Shown here in pieces: positions 44,525 to 53,869 of a DNA stretch of 64,000 nt (within the stretch, counting starts at the first letter, position 1; the number at the start of each line of letters is the position of its first letter). Both the position numbers and the translations under genes were made by a program. The notes below the pieces were generated by a model, which saw nothing but the letters and a program-made list of their open reading frames with translations, was not told where the DNA came from and did not search any database. This DNA comes from Methylomonas rhizoryzae (lineage in GTDB: Bacteria; Pseudomonadota; Gammaproteobacteria; Methylococcales; Methylomonadaceae): the NCBI RefSeq assembly GCF_008632455.1, contig NZ_CP043929.1, positions 4,154,001 through 4,218,000 on the forward strand, in the 5' to 3' direction.

Positions 44525-46160
44525 GAATGTCCACCTTCTCTCCGTAACGATGGCTAGGAAAACTGACGTTAAAACAACAGCCTTTTAAATAAGCAGCATC
44601 TATTTCAATCATCCCGCCGTGCTGGCTCACGATTTCCCGCACCATCACCAAGCCCATGCCGGCTTGTACGCCGCCCAGGTGTTGAGGATTGGTGGTAAAA
44701 AACGGCTCGAACACTTTGCTGCGTTGTTCGGGCGGAATACCGGGTCCGCTGTCGGCAATGGTCACGCAAACCCAATCTTTTTCGGTTGCGGTGGCAATTT
44801 TGATGGTGCGCTCGCTACAGCTTGTCCGGTTAATGGCGTTGACGGCATTATCGATCAGCAATTTGAACAACATACGTAATTTATTCTCCGCTCCCAGCAC
44901 CGAAGGCAAGATGGGATTGGGCAGCCAATCGATCACAATGCCGTTCGCTAGAAACTTCTGACTGTATAGTAAAACCACTTCGTGTAACAGTTGGTTCAAA
45001 TTGACAGGAATCACCGCCGATTCGGGAATCTCGGGTACGCAACGTTGCAGAGTCGCCAAGGTTTCTTCGCCCATCTGGTGCACTTGATTCAATAATTCTT
45101 TCAGCGGTTGATGCTGACTGTCGTTGCGTTGCGCCATCAATTGAATCGCGGCGTTGATCTGATTCACCGGCTGCCGAATCTTATGCATCGCCCCGAGCAG
45201 GGTTTCACGGATGCTGCGGATATGTTCTTCCTCCGCCATCATGTTGCGCAAGGTCTGCAATTGCAGTTTTTCTTGCTGCCGACGTTGTGAGGTGATGTCG
45301 TTGATACTGAGGAGTAGATAGTCGCTGGTTTGCGGTAGAAAGAATTTGTCGGCCTGAGTATCGTTTTCGCTAAACCAATTGCCGGAACAGGCAAACCAGC
45401 GGGTGCCGCGCCGGCCGATGCCTTCCACCCTCACTTCGCGATTGGCAAATCCGCGCCGGCTGCCGTCGTCTTGCGCCCGCCAGATGTCGCCCATCTCTTG
45501 TTGCAGCGCATCCAGAAAGAACAACGCCGGTTCGGCGTGGCCTAATTCGCTGATCAGCATTTTATAGACTTGGTTGTCCAGGATGATGCGGTGCTCGCTG
45601 TTCAACACCACCATGGCCACCGGCGAAGCGTTAATCACCGACTCGATCAGCTTCTTTTGGTTGTTCAGCTGTTGCTCGACGTGGTGGCTTTGCGTCACGT
45701 CGCGGTGCATGCCAATGTAATGACTGATCGCCCCGTTTTCGTCCAACATCGGGGCGATAGTCAGATCGGCCAAATAACGTTCGCCTTGCTTGCGCCGATT
45801 AATCAGGCGGCCGTTCCAGACTTTCTTCCTGGATATGGTGTGCCACAAATCGTAATACACCTGGCGCGGCGTGGATTTATCCGATAGTTTCGATTCGTTC
45901 TCGCCCAATATTTCGTCACCCCGGTATCCGGTCACCTCAGTGAACGCGTCGTTGATGTATAGGATGTTGGCTTTTTTATCGGTAATGGAAATCGCCACCG
46001 GTGCCTGCTCTACGGCTTTAACGAACAAAGAAAACGGCAAGGTTTTTGACGAATTGAGTTGGACTATTTCTTCTCGGGCAAGCGCTATCAAGGGCGAAAG
46101 TGCCGATTCAAGCTCGGTACCGACGCTAACTTCTAATTCTTTGGGCGGTGGATTTTTCAT
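44517..46160 (-). CDS. nifL: Nitrogen fixation regulatory protein NifL
   Basis: NifL holds NifA inactive when oxygen or fixed nitrogen is present. The 547-residue protein has an N-terminal FAD-type PAS domain (about 45-155, with EQAPVAISITDKKANILYIN in outline), a second PAS (175-290), a helix with H326 in AMHKIRQP, and a GHKL ATP-binding domain (IADSGPGIPPEQR; GMGLVMVREIV). It is a histidine-kinase-like protein not known to phosphorylate NifA. It is divergent from rnfA. Confidence 0.93.
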   Translation of the reverse strand: MKNPPPKELEVSVGTELESALSPLIALAREEIVQLNSSKTLPFSLFVKAVEQAPVAISITDKKANILYINDAFTEVTGYRGDEILGENESKLSDKSTPRQVYYDLWHTISRKKVWNGRLINRRKQGERYLADLTIAPMLDENGAISHYIGMHRDVTQSHHVEQQLNNQKKLIESVINASPVAMVVLNSEHRIILDNQVYKMLISELGHAEPALFFLDALQQEMGDIWRAQDDGSRRGFANREVRVEGIGRRGTRWFACSGNWFSENDTQADKFFLPQTSDYLLLSINDITSQRRQQEKLQLQTLRNMMAEEEHIRSIRETLLGAMHKIRQPVNQINAAIQLMAQRNDSQHQPLKELLNQVHQMGEETLATLQRCVPEIPESAVIPVNLNQLLHEVVLLYSQKFLANGIVIDWLPNPILPSVLGAENKLRMLFKLLIDNAVNAINRTSCSERTIKIATATEKDWVCVTIADSGPGIPPEQRSKVFEPFFTTNPQHLGGVQAGMGLVMVREIVSQHGGMIEIDAAYLKGCCFNVSFPSHRYGEKVDIHE

Positions 46161-46282
46161 GCTGATCGTCTCATTACCTAATGCGTAACTGCCAATTAAA
46201 CTAGCAAATAAAACGCCAATCTTAAAAATGAATCTTATCCGACAATTCCGAATGAATATCCCCGCAGGGAATTTAGCGTGTT

Positions 46283-46298
46283 TGTCGCATTTACTACA
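46283..46298 (+). promoter_or_regulatory. NifA upstream activating site 1 of the rnf operon
   Basis: TGT and ACA flank the ten bases CGCATTTACT. The site lies about 135 bases before the -24 element. Confidence 0.6.
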
Positions 46299-46323
46299 AA
46301 GATCGGCGCCTCTTGCCGGCTTA

Positions 46324-46339
46324 TGTGTCCTTTAACACA
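46324..46339 (+). promoter_or_regulatory. NifA upstream activating site 2 of the rnf operon
   Basis: TGT and ACA flank the ten bases GTCCTTTAAC. The site starts 94 bases before the -24 element, the classical NifA spacing. Confidence 0.7.
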
Positions 46340-46415
46340 GGCTCAAATGCACCAAAAGTCGCGTTGCGCGCCCTATCCGCGCCCGAATTCGCTTGTTTAA
46401 ACCTTACAAATATTG

Positions 46416-46432
46416 TTGGCATGGATGATGCT
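46416..46432 (+). promoter_or_regulatory. Sigma-54 promoter of the rnf operon
   Basis: TTGGCATGGATGATGCT has GG at 46418-46419 and GC at 46430-46431 with ten bases between. The match to TGGCACG-N4-TTGCT is close. The rnfA ATG is 34 bases downstream. Confidence 0.82.
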
Positions 46433-46464
46433 GCTGGTATAGCAAAACACAACGCGATACAGCA

Positions 46465-47046
46465 ATGAGTGAATATCTTCTGCTAATTCTGGGTACCGCA
46501 CTGGTCAACAATGTAGTACTGGTCAAATTCCTGGGCTTATGCCCCTTCATGGGCGTATCCAATAAATTGGATACCGCTCTGGGCATGGGACTGGCAACGA
46601 CCTTTGTATTGACCTTGGCATCGGCCGCCAGCTGGGTAGTGGAACACCGTTTGCTTATCCCGTTCGATATCGGTTTTTTACGCGTACTCGGTTTCATTCT
46701 GGTAATCGCCGCAGTCGTGCAATTTACCGAAATGGTGATCCACAAAACCAGTCCGGTATTGTATCAGGTGTTAGGCATCTTCCTGCCTCTGATTACTACC
46801 AACTGCGCGGTGTTAGGGGTTGCTTTGCTGAACATTCAAGAACATTACAACTTCGTCCAAAGCTTGCTGTTCGGCTTTGGGGCGGCGTTAGGATTTACCC
46901 TGGTGATGGTGCTATTTGCCGGTCTCCGTGAACGCTTAGCGTTGATGGCTGTACCGGCACTTTTTTCCGGCACGCCGATCGCATACATCACAGCCGGCAT
47001 ACTCTCCTTGGCCTTTATGGGCTTCGCAGGTCTGTATACCAAGTAA
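46465..47046 (+). CDS. rnfA: Rnf electron transport complex subunit A
   Basis: RnfA is an integral membrane subunit of the ion-driven NADH:ferredoxin oxidoreductase. The 193-residue protein has six membrane segments and the cysteine-bearing half-helix motifs LGLCPFMG and ITTNCAVLGVAL, which hold the intramembrane 2Fe-2S cluster with RnfE. In diazotrophs Rnf drives low-potential electrons to nitrogenase. It heads the operon behind the NifA/sigma-54 promoter. Confidence 0.96.
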   Translation: MSEYLLLILGTALVNNVVLVKFLGLCPFMGVSNKLDTALGMGLATTFVLTLASAASWVVEHRLLIPFDIGFLRVLGFILVIAAVVQFTEMVIHKTSPVLYQVLGIFLPLITTNCAVLGVALLNIQEHYNFVQSLLFGFGAALGFTLVMVLFAGLRERLALMAVPALFSGTPIAYITAGILSLAFMGFAGLYTK

Positions 47047-47082
47047 GCGCGTGCATGAACAATTAACGGACACTGACCGACC

Positions 47083-47619
47083 ATGTACATACTTTCCGCA
47101 ATCGCCATTCTGACAGCCTTGGGTCTCTTGCTCGGCTTGAGCCTAGGTATCGCCGCAAAGTATTTGAAAGTGGAGTCCGATCCCTTGGTGGAACAAGTGG
47201 AAGCCATGATGCCCGGCTCACAATGCGGGCAATGCGGATTTCCCGGCTGCCGACCCGCCGCGGAAGCGGTAGTATCCGGCGCCGCTCCGGTAACGCTGTG
47301 TCCGCCCGGAGGCACGCCGCTAGTGGAACAGTTGGCGAAGCTTTTGGGCGTGGAAGTCGATTTGAGCCAAACCCAAGATCAAGAGCCCATGGTTGCCCGC
47401 GTCAGCGAGGAAACCTGTACCGGCTGTACCCGTTGCTTCAAAGTCTGCCCTACCGACGCCATCGTCGGCGCTCCCAAACAAATTCATGCCGTGGTGGCCG
47501 ACGCCTGCATAGGCTGCGAAAAATGCGTCAACGTATGTCCAACCGAATGCCTGCAAATGCATCCCGTAGAAGTCACGTTGCGCGACTGGCGCTGGCCGAA
47601 ACCTCTGTTGGCCGCCTAA
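47083..47619 (+). CDS. rnfB: Rnf electron transport complex subunit B
   Basis: RnfB is the ferredoxin-like entry subunit. The 178-residue protein has an N-terminal membrane helix, a Fe-S domain (GSQCGQCGFPGC with a later VTLCPPGG) and two 4Fe-4S motifs CTGCTRCFKVCP and CIGCEKCVNVCP. It lies 36 bases after rnfA, with rnfC 16 bases on. Confidence 0.95.
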   Translation: MYILSAIAILTALGLLLGLSLGIAAKYLKVESDPLVEQVEAMMPGSQCGQCGFPGCRPAAEAVVSGAAPVTLCPPGGTPLVEQLAKLLGVEVDLSQTQDQEPMVARVSEETCTGCTRCFKVCPTDAIVGAPKQIHAVVADACIGCEKCVNVCPTECLQMHPVEVTLRDWRWPKPLLAA

Positions 47620-47635
47620 GCGGGAGAGACTGCCT

Positions 47636-49171
47636 ATGTTGTCCTTGTTCGAAAACCCGAGACTGCGCGGCGGCATCCATGCCGAAGAGCACAAAGTGGA
47701 AACCTCCGGCGTCCCTATCGCACAGGGCATGCCGTTGCCCAAGCGCTTATACATCCCGGTCCAGCAACATGTCGGCAAACCGGCGGAACCTCTGGTCAAG
47801 GTGGGCGAAAAAGTACTGAAAGGACAATTGCTGGCTTACAGCCAAGGTACTATTTCCGCACCCGTGCATGCGCCCAGTTCCGGCCTGATCGCCGACGTGC
47901 TGGATTACCCGGCGCCTCATCCTTCCGCATTGCCTATTCGCACCATCGTCATAGAGACCGATGGCTTGGACGAATGGGTGCCACTACAAATTCCCGTCGA
48001 CCCGTTCGAATTGCAGCCCGAAGAGATCTGCATGCGGGTAGGCGCCGCCGGCGTGGTAGGCTTGGGCGGCGCGGTATTTCCTTCCGCGGTTAAATTGGAT
48101 TTAGGCCGTAAAAACCAAATCCATACCTTGCTGATCAACGCCGGCGAATGCGAACCCTATTTGACCTGCGACGATAGGCTGATGCAAGAACGCGCCGCCG
48201 ACATCGTGACCGGCATCCGCTTGATGCTGCGCGGCATGAACGCTCCGGCCGCCATCATCGGCATCGAGGACAACAAACAGGAAGCCTACGACGCGATGAC
48301 CGTCGCCTGCGCGGCCTATCCGGAAATTACCGTAAGACAAGTCCCTACCCGCTACCCCATGGGCTGGGACAGGCAAATGCTGCGCTATCTGACCGGCTGG
48401 GAAATTCCGGCCGACGGCCGCGCCACCGACATAGGCGTGGTCATCCACAATGTTGCTACGGCCTATGCGGTATTCAAAGCCGTGTGCTTGGCACAGCCCT
48501 TGATCAGCCGGGTAGTGACGGTATCGGGCGGCGCTGTCGGCAAACCGCAGAACGTGGAAGTGTTGATCGGCTCCTTGATGACCGAGGTGCTGGCCTATTG
48601 CGATACCGACAAGGCGGCCATTTCGCGGTTGATCATGGGCGGCCCCATGATGGGCGACGCTCTGCCGCGAGCCGACGTGCCGGTAGTCAAGGCATGCAAC
48701 GGTATTCTTGCGCTGGCGGCCGAAGAAATCGAAACCCCGGACGTCAAGCCCTGTATTCGTTGCTCAACCTGCGTAGGCGCTTGCCCGGTCGGATTGTTGC
48801 CTTTGGAAATGGCTAGCCGCATCAAAGCCAACCAACTGGACGCTGCAGTCGACCTGGGCCTCAAGGATTGCATCAATTGCGGCACCTGTTCTTACGTCTG
48901 TCCGTCCAACATCCCGTTGGTGCACTACTTCAAATACGCTTCCGGCGAATTATACAAACGCCAGCAGATGGAACATAAATCCGAGCAAACCAAGCGTTTG
49001 GTCGACGACCGCAATCAACGTATGGAACGCATCCGCTTGCAGCAGGAAGAAGAAGCCCGCAAAGCCGCCGAAGCCAGAGCCGAGCGTCAACGCCAGCAAG
49101 AGGCCGCTAAAGCGGCTGCCGCTGCGGCCAAAGCCACCGAAGCGACCAAAGTTACCGAGGAAAGCTTATGA
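47636..49171 (+). CDS. rnfC: Rnf electron transport complex subunit C
   Basis: RnfC is the NADH-binding, FMN and 4Fe-4S subunit. The 511-residue protein has a glycine-rich nucleotide region (GAAGVVGLGGAVFPSAVK), an acidic INAGECEPYL block and two 4Fe-4S motifs (CIRCSTCVGACPVG, CINCGTCSYVCPSN). A C-terminal charged, alanine-rich coiled tail of about 70 residues follows. The tail is short compared with E. coli RsxC. It overlaps rnfD by ATGA. Confidence 0.95.
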   Translation: MLSLFENPRLRGGIHAEEHKVETSGVPIAQGMPLPKRLYIPVQQHVGKPAEPLVKVGEKVLKGQLLAYSQGTISAPVHAPSSGLIADVLDYPAPHPSALPIRTIVIETDGLDEWVPLQIPVDPFELQPEEICMRVGAAGVVGLGGAVFPSAVKLDLGRKNQIHTLLINAGECEPYLTCDDRLMQERAADIVTGIRLMLRGMNAPAAIIGIEDNKQEAYDAMTVACAAYPEITVRQVPTRYPMGWDRQMLRYLTGWEIPADGRATDIGVVIHNVATAYAVFKAVCLAQPLISRVVTVSGGAVGKPQNVEVLIGSLMTEVLAYCDTDKAAISRLIMGGPMMGDALPRADVPVVKACNGILALAAEEIETPDVKPCIRCSTCVGACPVGLLPLEMASRIKANQLDAAVDLGLKDCINCGTCSYVCPSNIPLVHYFKYASGELYKRQQMEHKSEQTKRLVDDRNQRMERIRLQQEEEARKAAEARAERQRQQEAAKAAAAAAKATEATKVTEESL

Positions 49172-50226
49172 GCATAAAGCCTGTCAGCGGCCCGCACGTC
49201 ATCGCGGTGCGCCGCGTCGATGAAATCATGGGCCTAGTCATCATCGCCTTGGTGCCGGCTACTGCCTGGGGTTTACTGTTATTCGGTTTCCCCGCGCTTT
49301 ACCTTTGCTCGGCCACCATCGGCTCGGCGCTGCTGTTCGAGGCAATGTGCTTGAAAATGAAAGGGGTGGAAGCCGCGCCTTTTTTACGCGACCGCTCGGC
49401 AATTTTGACCGGCTTGTTGGTCGCCATGACCTTGCCGCCTTGGGCACCATGGTGGATAGGCGTAGCCGGCTCGGCCATCGCCATCGTATTGGGCAAACAA
49501 GTGTACGGCGGCTTGGGCCAAAATTTGTTCAACCCGGCCATGCTGGCCAGGGTCGCCTTGTTGATTTCCTTTCCTATCGAGATGACGACTTGGGTAAACG
49601 TCAATCCGCTATTCTTTGGCCCAGGCCCCATCGATAGCTTAGCGATTACTTTCGGCAACGCCGGCGCCGACGCCGTCACCGGCGCAACCACGCTGGGCGC
49701 GGTCAAAACCGGCTTCTCCAATCATCTGACCTTACCCGGCTCTTTATCTGACTATAACGGCTTTTTATCCTTTATCGGCTGGGAACGCGGCAGCTTCGGC
49801 GAAACCTCCAGCCTGCTGGTGCTGGGCGGCGGCTTGTGGCTGCTGTACAAACGGGTAATTCAGTGGCATGGACCGGTTGCGCTGTTGGCCTCCATAGCGC
49901 TTTTATCGACTGTATTTCACTGGATAGACAGCAGCCACTACCTGGGACCGTGGGCACACCTGAACTCCGGTGCGATCATGCTGCTGGCCTTCTTCATCGC
50001 CACCGACTACGTCACTTCTCCCAATACACCGGCAGGCCAAATGCTATTCGGCGCGGGCTGCGGAATCTTGATTTTCATTATCCGTACCTGGGGCGGCTAC
50101 CCGGAAGGTAGCGGGTTTGCGATTCTATTGATGAACGCCACCACACCGTTGATAGACCATTACGTTCGTCCGCGCATTTACGGCCGCTACCGTAACGGCA
50201 GACCGATCGACATCAGCCAATCTTGA
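49168..50226 (+). CDS. rnfD: Rnf electron transport complex subunit D
   Basis: RnfD is a membrane subunit carrying covalent FMN. The 352-residue protein has around ten membrane segments and the flavinylation-type motif VTGATTLGA, where the threonine of GAT is the expected FMN site. It overlaps rnfC and rnfG by four bases each, so translation is coupled. Confidence 0.95.
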   Translation: MSIKPVSGPHVIAVRRVDEIMGLVIIALVPATAWGLLLFGFPALYLCSATIGSALLFEAMCLKMKGVEAAPFLRDRSAILTGLLVAMTLPPWAPWWIGVAGSAIAIVLGKQVYGGLGQNLFNPAMLARVALLISFPIEMTTWVNVNPLFFGPGPIDSLAITFGNAGADAVTGATTLGAVKTGFSNHLTLPGSLSDYNGFLSFIGWERGSFGETSSLLVLGGGLWLLYKRVIQWHGPVALLASIALLSTVFHWIDSSHYLGPWAHLNSGAIMLLAFFIATDYVTSPNTPAGQMLFGAGCGILIFIIRTWGGYPEGSGFAILLMNATTPLIDHYVRPRIYGRYRNGRPIDISQS

Positions 50227-50975
50227 GGAAAGCCATGAGTTCAGAGCCTGCGCCTGACACTGCATCCGGCGAATCGGCGATCGATTCGGCGACGACTGTC
50301 AAAATATTGTCTGAAAAGCTGAAAGCATTTCTTGAACCCGAAAACTTGGAACGACTACGCCCGCAATTAAAGTATCAAGCCGGCGTATTGGCGGGATTTG
50401 CATTGCTGGGCAGCTTATTGCTAGGCGTAGCCGATTTCGCGACCCGTGACGTCATCAAGCTGCGTTTGGAAGAAGATTTGAAAGCCAGCTTGGAAGAAGT
50501 GGTACCTGCAGATTTATACGATAACGATTTGCTGGCGGACACCGTAAGCTTGCCGTCCGCCGAAGCCAACATAGGCGCTGAGCAAACCACGGTGTACTTG
50601 GCAAAGAGACAAGGCAATTTGACTGCGGCGTGCTTTAAATTCGTCGCGCCGGACGGTTACGCCGGCCCTATTTATCTGGTCATGGGTGTCGATAAAAACG
50701 GCGAAATCTTAGGCGTGCGAGTCATTTCTCACGTAGAAACGCCGGGACTAGGCGACAAAATCGAACTGAGTAAATCCAAATGGGTACTGAGCTTTAACGG
50801 CAAATCGCTGGACAACCTAACGGTAACCCAATGGGCCGTCAAAAAGGACGGCGGGGTATTCGACCAATTTGCCGGGGCCACTATCACACCGCGCAAAGTC
50901 GTGCAGGCCATCAAACGCGGTTTGGATTTCTACCGCAGTCACCAGCAGGAGCTGTTGGCTCCGCATAAGCCGTAA
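50223..50975 (+). CDS. rnfG: Rnf electron transport complex subunit G
   Basis: RnfG is a single-pass subunit with periplasmic covalent FMN. The 250-residue protein has a cytosolic N-terminus of about 55 residues, one membrane helix (AGVLAGFALLGSLLLGVADF), an FMN-binding domain and the flavinylation motif AGATITPRKVV in place of the usual SGATxTS. The N-terminal extension is longer than in RsxG. Confidence 0.94.
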   Translation: MRKAMSSEPAPDTASGESAIDSATTVKILSEKLKAFLEPENLERLRPQLKYQAGVLAGFALLGSLLLGVADFATRDVIKLRLEEDLKASLEEVVPADLYDNDLLADTVSLPSAEANIGAEQTTVYLAKRQGNLTAACFKFVAPDGYAGPIYLVMGVDKNGEILGVRVISHVETPGLGDKIELSKSKWVLSFNGKSLDNLTVTQWAVKKDGGVFDQFAGATITPRKVVQAIKRGLDFYRSHQQELLAPHKP

Positions 50976-51011
50976 TCGCGCATACCCTGCAATTTCTATC
51001 GGGAGACGAAC

Positions 51012-51716
51012 ATGAATTTCTTATCCGCATCCTACCGGAAAATCGCCTCTGACGGCCTGTGGCACAACAACGTGATCCTGACGCAGAACCTGGCGCTTTG
51101 CCCGCTGTTAGCCGTCACCGGCACCGCAACTAACGGTCTCGGCATGGGGCTGGCTACCACCGCCGTGATGGTGGCTTCCAACGGCGCGGTATCCGCCAGC
51201 CGTCATTTGATTCCTGCGGAAATTCGAATTCCCATTTTCGTGCTGCTGATCGCCGCTCTGGTCACTTTGGTGGATATTTCGCTGAATGCCTGGATGCACG
51301 AATTACACAAAGTGTTGGGTTTGTTTATTCCGTTGATCGTTACCAACTGCGTCATTCTAGGCCGAGCCGAAGCCTTCGCCTCCAAACAAGCTTTAATGCC
51401 TTCGATGTGGGACGGCTTGATGATGGGCATCGGTTTCACCTTAGCCATGGTGGTATTGGGAGCGCTACGGGAAGTGAGCGGCGCCGGCACCTTATTCGCA
51501 AACGCATCCGTGTTGCTCGGCGAGGGCTTTCGTTTCATGGAATTCACCGTGATTCCGGAATACAAAGGTTTTTTATTGATGGCCTTACCGCCGGGAGGCT
51601 TCATCATGTTGGGCTTTTTAGTCGCAGCCAAGCGCCTGCTGGATAAAAAAGCCGAAGCCAAAAAAGATTCCGGCGTCGAAAGTTTAACCATCGCCGAACA
51701 ACAAGCCACTTCTTAA
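51012..51716 (+). CDS. rnfE: Rnf electron transport complex subunit E
   Basis: RnfE is the antiparallel partner of RnfA. The 234-residue protein has six membrane helices with the mirrored cysteine motifs NLALCPLLAVTGT and IVTNCVILGRAEAFA. GGGAG precedes the ATG. The C-terminal tail is lysine-rich. Confidence 0.95.
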   Translation: MNFLSASYRKIASDGLWHNNVILTQNLALCPLLAVTGTATNGLGMGLATTAVMVASNGAVSASRHLIPAEIRIPIFVLLIAALVTLVDISLNAWMHELHKVLGLFIPLIVTNCVILGRAEAFASKQALMPSMWDGLMMGIGFTLAMVVLGALREVSGAGTLFANASVLLGEGFRFMEFTVIPEYKGFLLMALPPGGFIMLGFLVAAKRLLDKKAEAKKDSGVESLTIAEQQATS

Positions 51717-51739
51717 ATCCGGCCAGTTAGGAGTTTTCA

Positions 51740-52033
51740 ATGAACGTTGGTGTTTGTTACGCAGAAGCGGACCGGCAAACATGGGTCAAATTGGAAGTAC
51801 CGGACGATGCCACGGTACAGCAAGCCATTGAACTGTCCGGCATGCTCAAGCAATATCCGCATATTAATTTGGACATTCAAAAAGTTGGCATTTTCGGCAA
51901 ATTAACCAAATTAAACAGCCCCATCAAAGAAGGGGATCGCATAGAAATTTATCGGCAAATTACCGCAGACCCGGCCAAAGTCAAACGCCGTCGTATCGAA
52001 GTAGACGATGACGACGACGATGACGACGATTAA
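51740..52033 (+). CDS. rnfH: RnfH family protein with poly-aspartate tail
   Basis: RnfH is a ubiquitin-fold protein often encoded after rnf or near smpB-ratA. The 97-residue protein has the typical VGVCYAEADRQTWVKLEV start and FGKLTKLNSPIKEGDRIEIYR. It ends with nine consecutive aspartates, encoded by mixed GAC and GAT codons. The molecular role is unknown. It is part of the rnf operon. Confidence 0.92.
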   Translation: MNVGVCYAEADRQTWVKLEVPDDATVQQAIELSGMLKQYPHINLDIQKVGIFGKLTKLNSPIKEGDRIEIYRQITADPAKVKRRRIEVDDDDDDDDD

Positions 52034-52114
52034 CAGCCGCTCGCATTAGCGGCCGATCGCACGCCGAACACGGCAATCCAGTTACCAACCGAATTTTTAA
52101 TCAGGAGACTATTC

Positions 52115-52684
52115 ATGCTACTTGAAAGCTACGATAAACAAGGCCTCACTTTCATCTCAAACGTGTTAGGTCAGACCAGCGAGAAAGGCGTTACCGCTTA
52201 TCGCGGCGATTTGGTATTGATCGAAGGCGGCTACCGCGAAGGCTCTACCACCGACCGTAAACCGCCGGTATTATTGCTTCATCAAACCGCAATCTTGGCT
52301 AACAGCGAAAAATTCATTTTTTTGAACGGCCTATTCGACGAATTGCAACACGTACCGGTATTCGTTGAAAAATACAAAAGTGCTTTGAGTCCGGATACCT
52401 TGACCTTGTTCTATGTGGAAAACATTGCCGAACCCATGCAAGTGGAATTGGAAGGCGTATTGTTTAAATTTTTGCCTTTCCGCGAAGGCATGATTTGGAA
52501 CGACACCCTGGAACTGCTGTATATCGAAAAAGCCGACTTGAAAGGCCAATCGGCCGAAGATAAAGTCGTCACCATGTACGAAGCGGCAAAAAGCTTTAAG
52601 ATCAAATCCGCGCCGATCAGCTTCGACGAAGCCATGAGCAAAACCGTCGTCGTGAAAAAATCCGCGGCGGTCGGCCCGGTATAA
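52115..52684 (+). CDS. Rnf/nif-associated protein of unknown function
   Basis: I do not recognise this 189-residue soluble protein. It has no signal, membrane or metal motif, and contains VFVEKYKSALSPDTLTLFYVEN and GVLFKFLPFREGMIWNDTLELLYIEKADL-like beta-alpha alternation. GGAG precedes the ATG. A short GCCGCT/AGCGGC hairpin lies in the 81-base gap after rnfH. Its place between rnfH and the rhodanese gene makes a nitrogen-fixation role likely. Confidence 0.72.
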   Translation: MLLESYDKQGLTFISNVLGQTSEKGVTAYRGDLVLIEGGYREGSTTDRKPPVLLLHQTAILANSEKFIFLNGLFDELQHVPVFVEKYKSALSPDTLTLFYVENIAEPMQVELEGVLFKFLPFREGMIWNDTLELLYIEKADLKGQSAEDKVVTMYEAAKSFKIKSAPISFDEAMSKTVVVKKSAAVGPV

Positions 52685-52709
52685 GATCAGTACCATCAAA
52701 GGTCAACGT

Positions 52710-53018
52710 ATGAAACCGTTCAAAACCGTTTCCGCCGCCGAAGCGGTGGAGCTGATAAACGCCAACGGCCCGGCGATTCTGGATTGCCGCGAACTCAAGG
52801 ACTATCGTGCCGGACATATCGATCAAGCCATGCATGTGCACGAACAGCTACGCGACAGCCTGCTGCGCAAAGCCGATAAAAATCGACACATGCTGATTTA
52901 CTGCTATTACGGCCACGCCAGCGAACATCTAGCGGAAATGTTTTGCGATTTCGGTTTCAAGCACGTCTACAGTCTGGCCGGCGGCTACGCCGGCTGGAAG
53001 GAACATCACAACCTTTAG
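52710..53018 (+). CDS. Rhodanese-like sulfurtransferase
   Basis: Single-domain rhodaneses move sulfane sulfur. The 102-residue protein has AILDCRELKDYRAGHIDQAMH and the active loop CYYGHAS with catalytic C65, close to GlpE. It lies 25 bases after the unknown gene and ten before nafY, so it may supply sulfur for Fe-S or FeMo-co clusters. That role is inference from context. Confidence 0.9.
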   Translation: MKPFKTVSAAEAVELINANGPAILDCRELKDYRAGHIDQAMHVHEQLRDSLLRKADKNRHMLIYCYYGHASEHLAEMFCDFGFKHVYSLAGGYAGWKEHHNL

Positions 53019-53028
53019 CGGTGAGAAC

Positions 53029-53736
53029 ATGACTCAACTATCAAGAGATTTGGCGTTGCGTATCGCGTTGGCCTCGCGCGTATTGCCCGGCGTGGGCGTT
53101 CAAGAACTGATCGACATTTTGCACGAAAAAGTCGGCCGCCCCTTGTCCGACGAAAGGCTTAAAACCATCACGGTTACCAATCTGAAAACCGGAATCGGCA
53201 GTCACGACGGCGAGGAAGACGGCGAAGACATAGGCATAGGCTTGGCCAACATCAAACTCGCGGTACGCTACCTGTGGGGCGAAGAAGAAGGCGACGAAGG
53301 ACTACCCCAAGTACAACCGTACAAAGAAGGCGACATGCCGGAATCCATTCGGGTAGCCATTGCTTCCAACGCGGGAGCCGGGCTAAACGGCCATTTCGGT
53401 TCTTGTATCCGGTTTTTGGTCTACCAATTGTCTCGCACGGATTACCGTTTGGTCGACATCCGTTCGACGATTGAAGCGGACAGCGCCGAAGACCGTAATC
53501 TATTCCGCGCCAATCTAATCAAAGATTGCCACGTGCTGTTCGTACAATCCATCGGCGGCCCGGCTGCAGCCAAGGTAATCCGCGCGGATATTTATCCGAT
53601 TAAAGTACCGGACGCTATAGAAGCGGAAGAACAATTGCGCGAATTCCAGCAAGTATTTGACGCCCCGCCGCCTTGGCTGGCAAAGGCGTTAGGCCGTAGT
53701 GCGGAAGAGCGCAAACGCTTCGTAGCCCATGAATAG
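53029..53736 (+). CDS. nafY: NafY-type dinitrogenase / FeMo-co binding protein
   Basis: NafY (gamma protein) binds apodinitrogenase and FeMo-co. The 235-residue protein has the N-terminal helical SAM-like domain (residues about 1-100) and a C-terminal NifX-like core with GHFGSCIRFLVYQLS, including H122, at the position of the FeMo-co-binding histidine of NafY. In Azotobacter nafY also neighbours rnf. NifY is the alternative name, but domain order favours NafY. Confidence 0.88.
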   Translation: MTQLSRDLALRIALASRVLPGVGVQELIDILHEKVGRPLSDERLKTITVTNLKTGIGSHDGEEDGEDIGIGLANIKLAVRYLWGEEEGDEGLPQVQPYKEGDMPESIRVAIASNAGAGLNGHFGSCIRFLVYQLSRTDYRLVDIRSTIEADSAEDRNLFRANLIKDCHVLFVQSIGGPAAAKVIRADIYPIKVPDAIEAEEQLREFQQVFDAPPPWLAKALGRSAEERKRFVAHE

Positions 53737-53743
53737 CTATTGC

Positions 53744-53771
53744 TTGATATTACCGATATATTATGTATAAT
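53744..53771 (+). promoter_or_regulatory. Promoter of the initiator tRNA gene
   Basis: TTGATA (53744-53749) and a perfect TATAAT (53766-53771) are 16 bases apart. Start of transcription would fall just before the tRNA. Confidence 0.75.
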
Positions 53772-53783
53772 GTATCGAGTTGA

Positions 53784-53860
<77 letters not shown>

Positions 53861-53869
53861 AATAAATCA

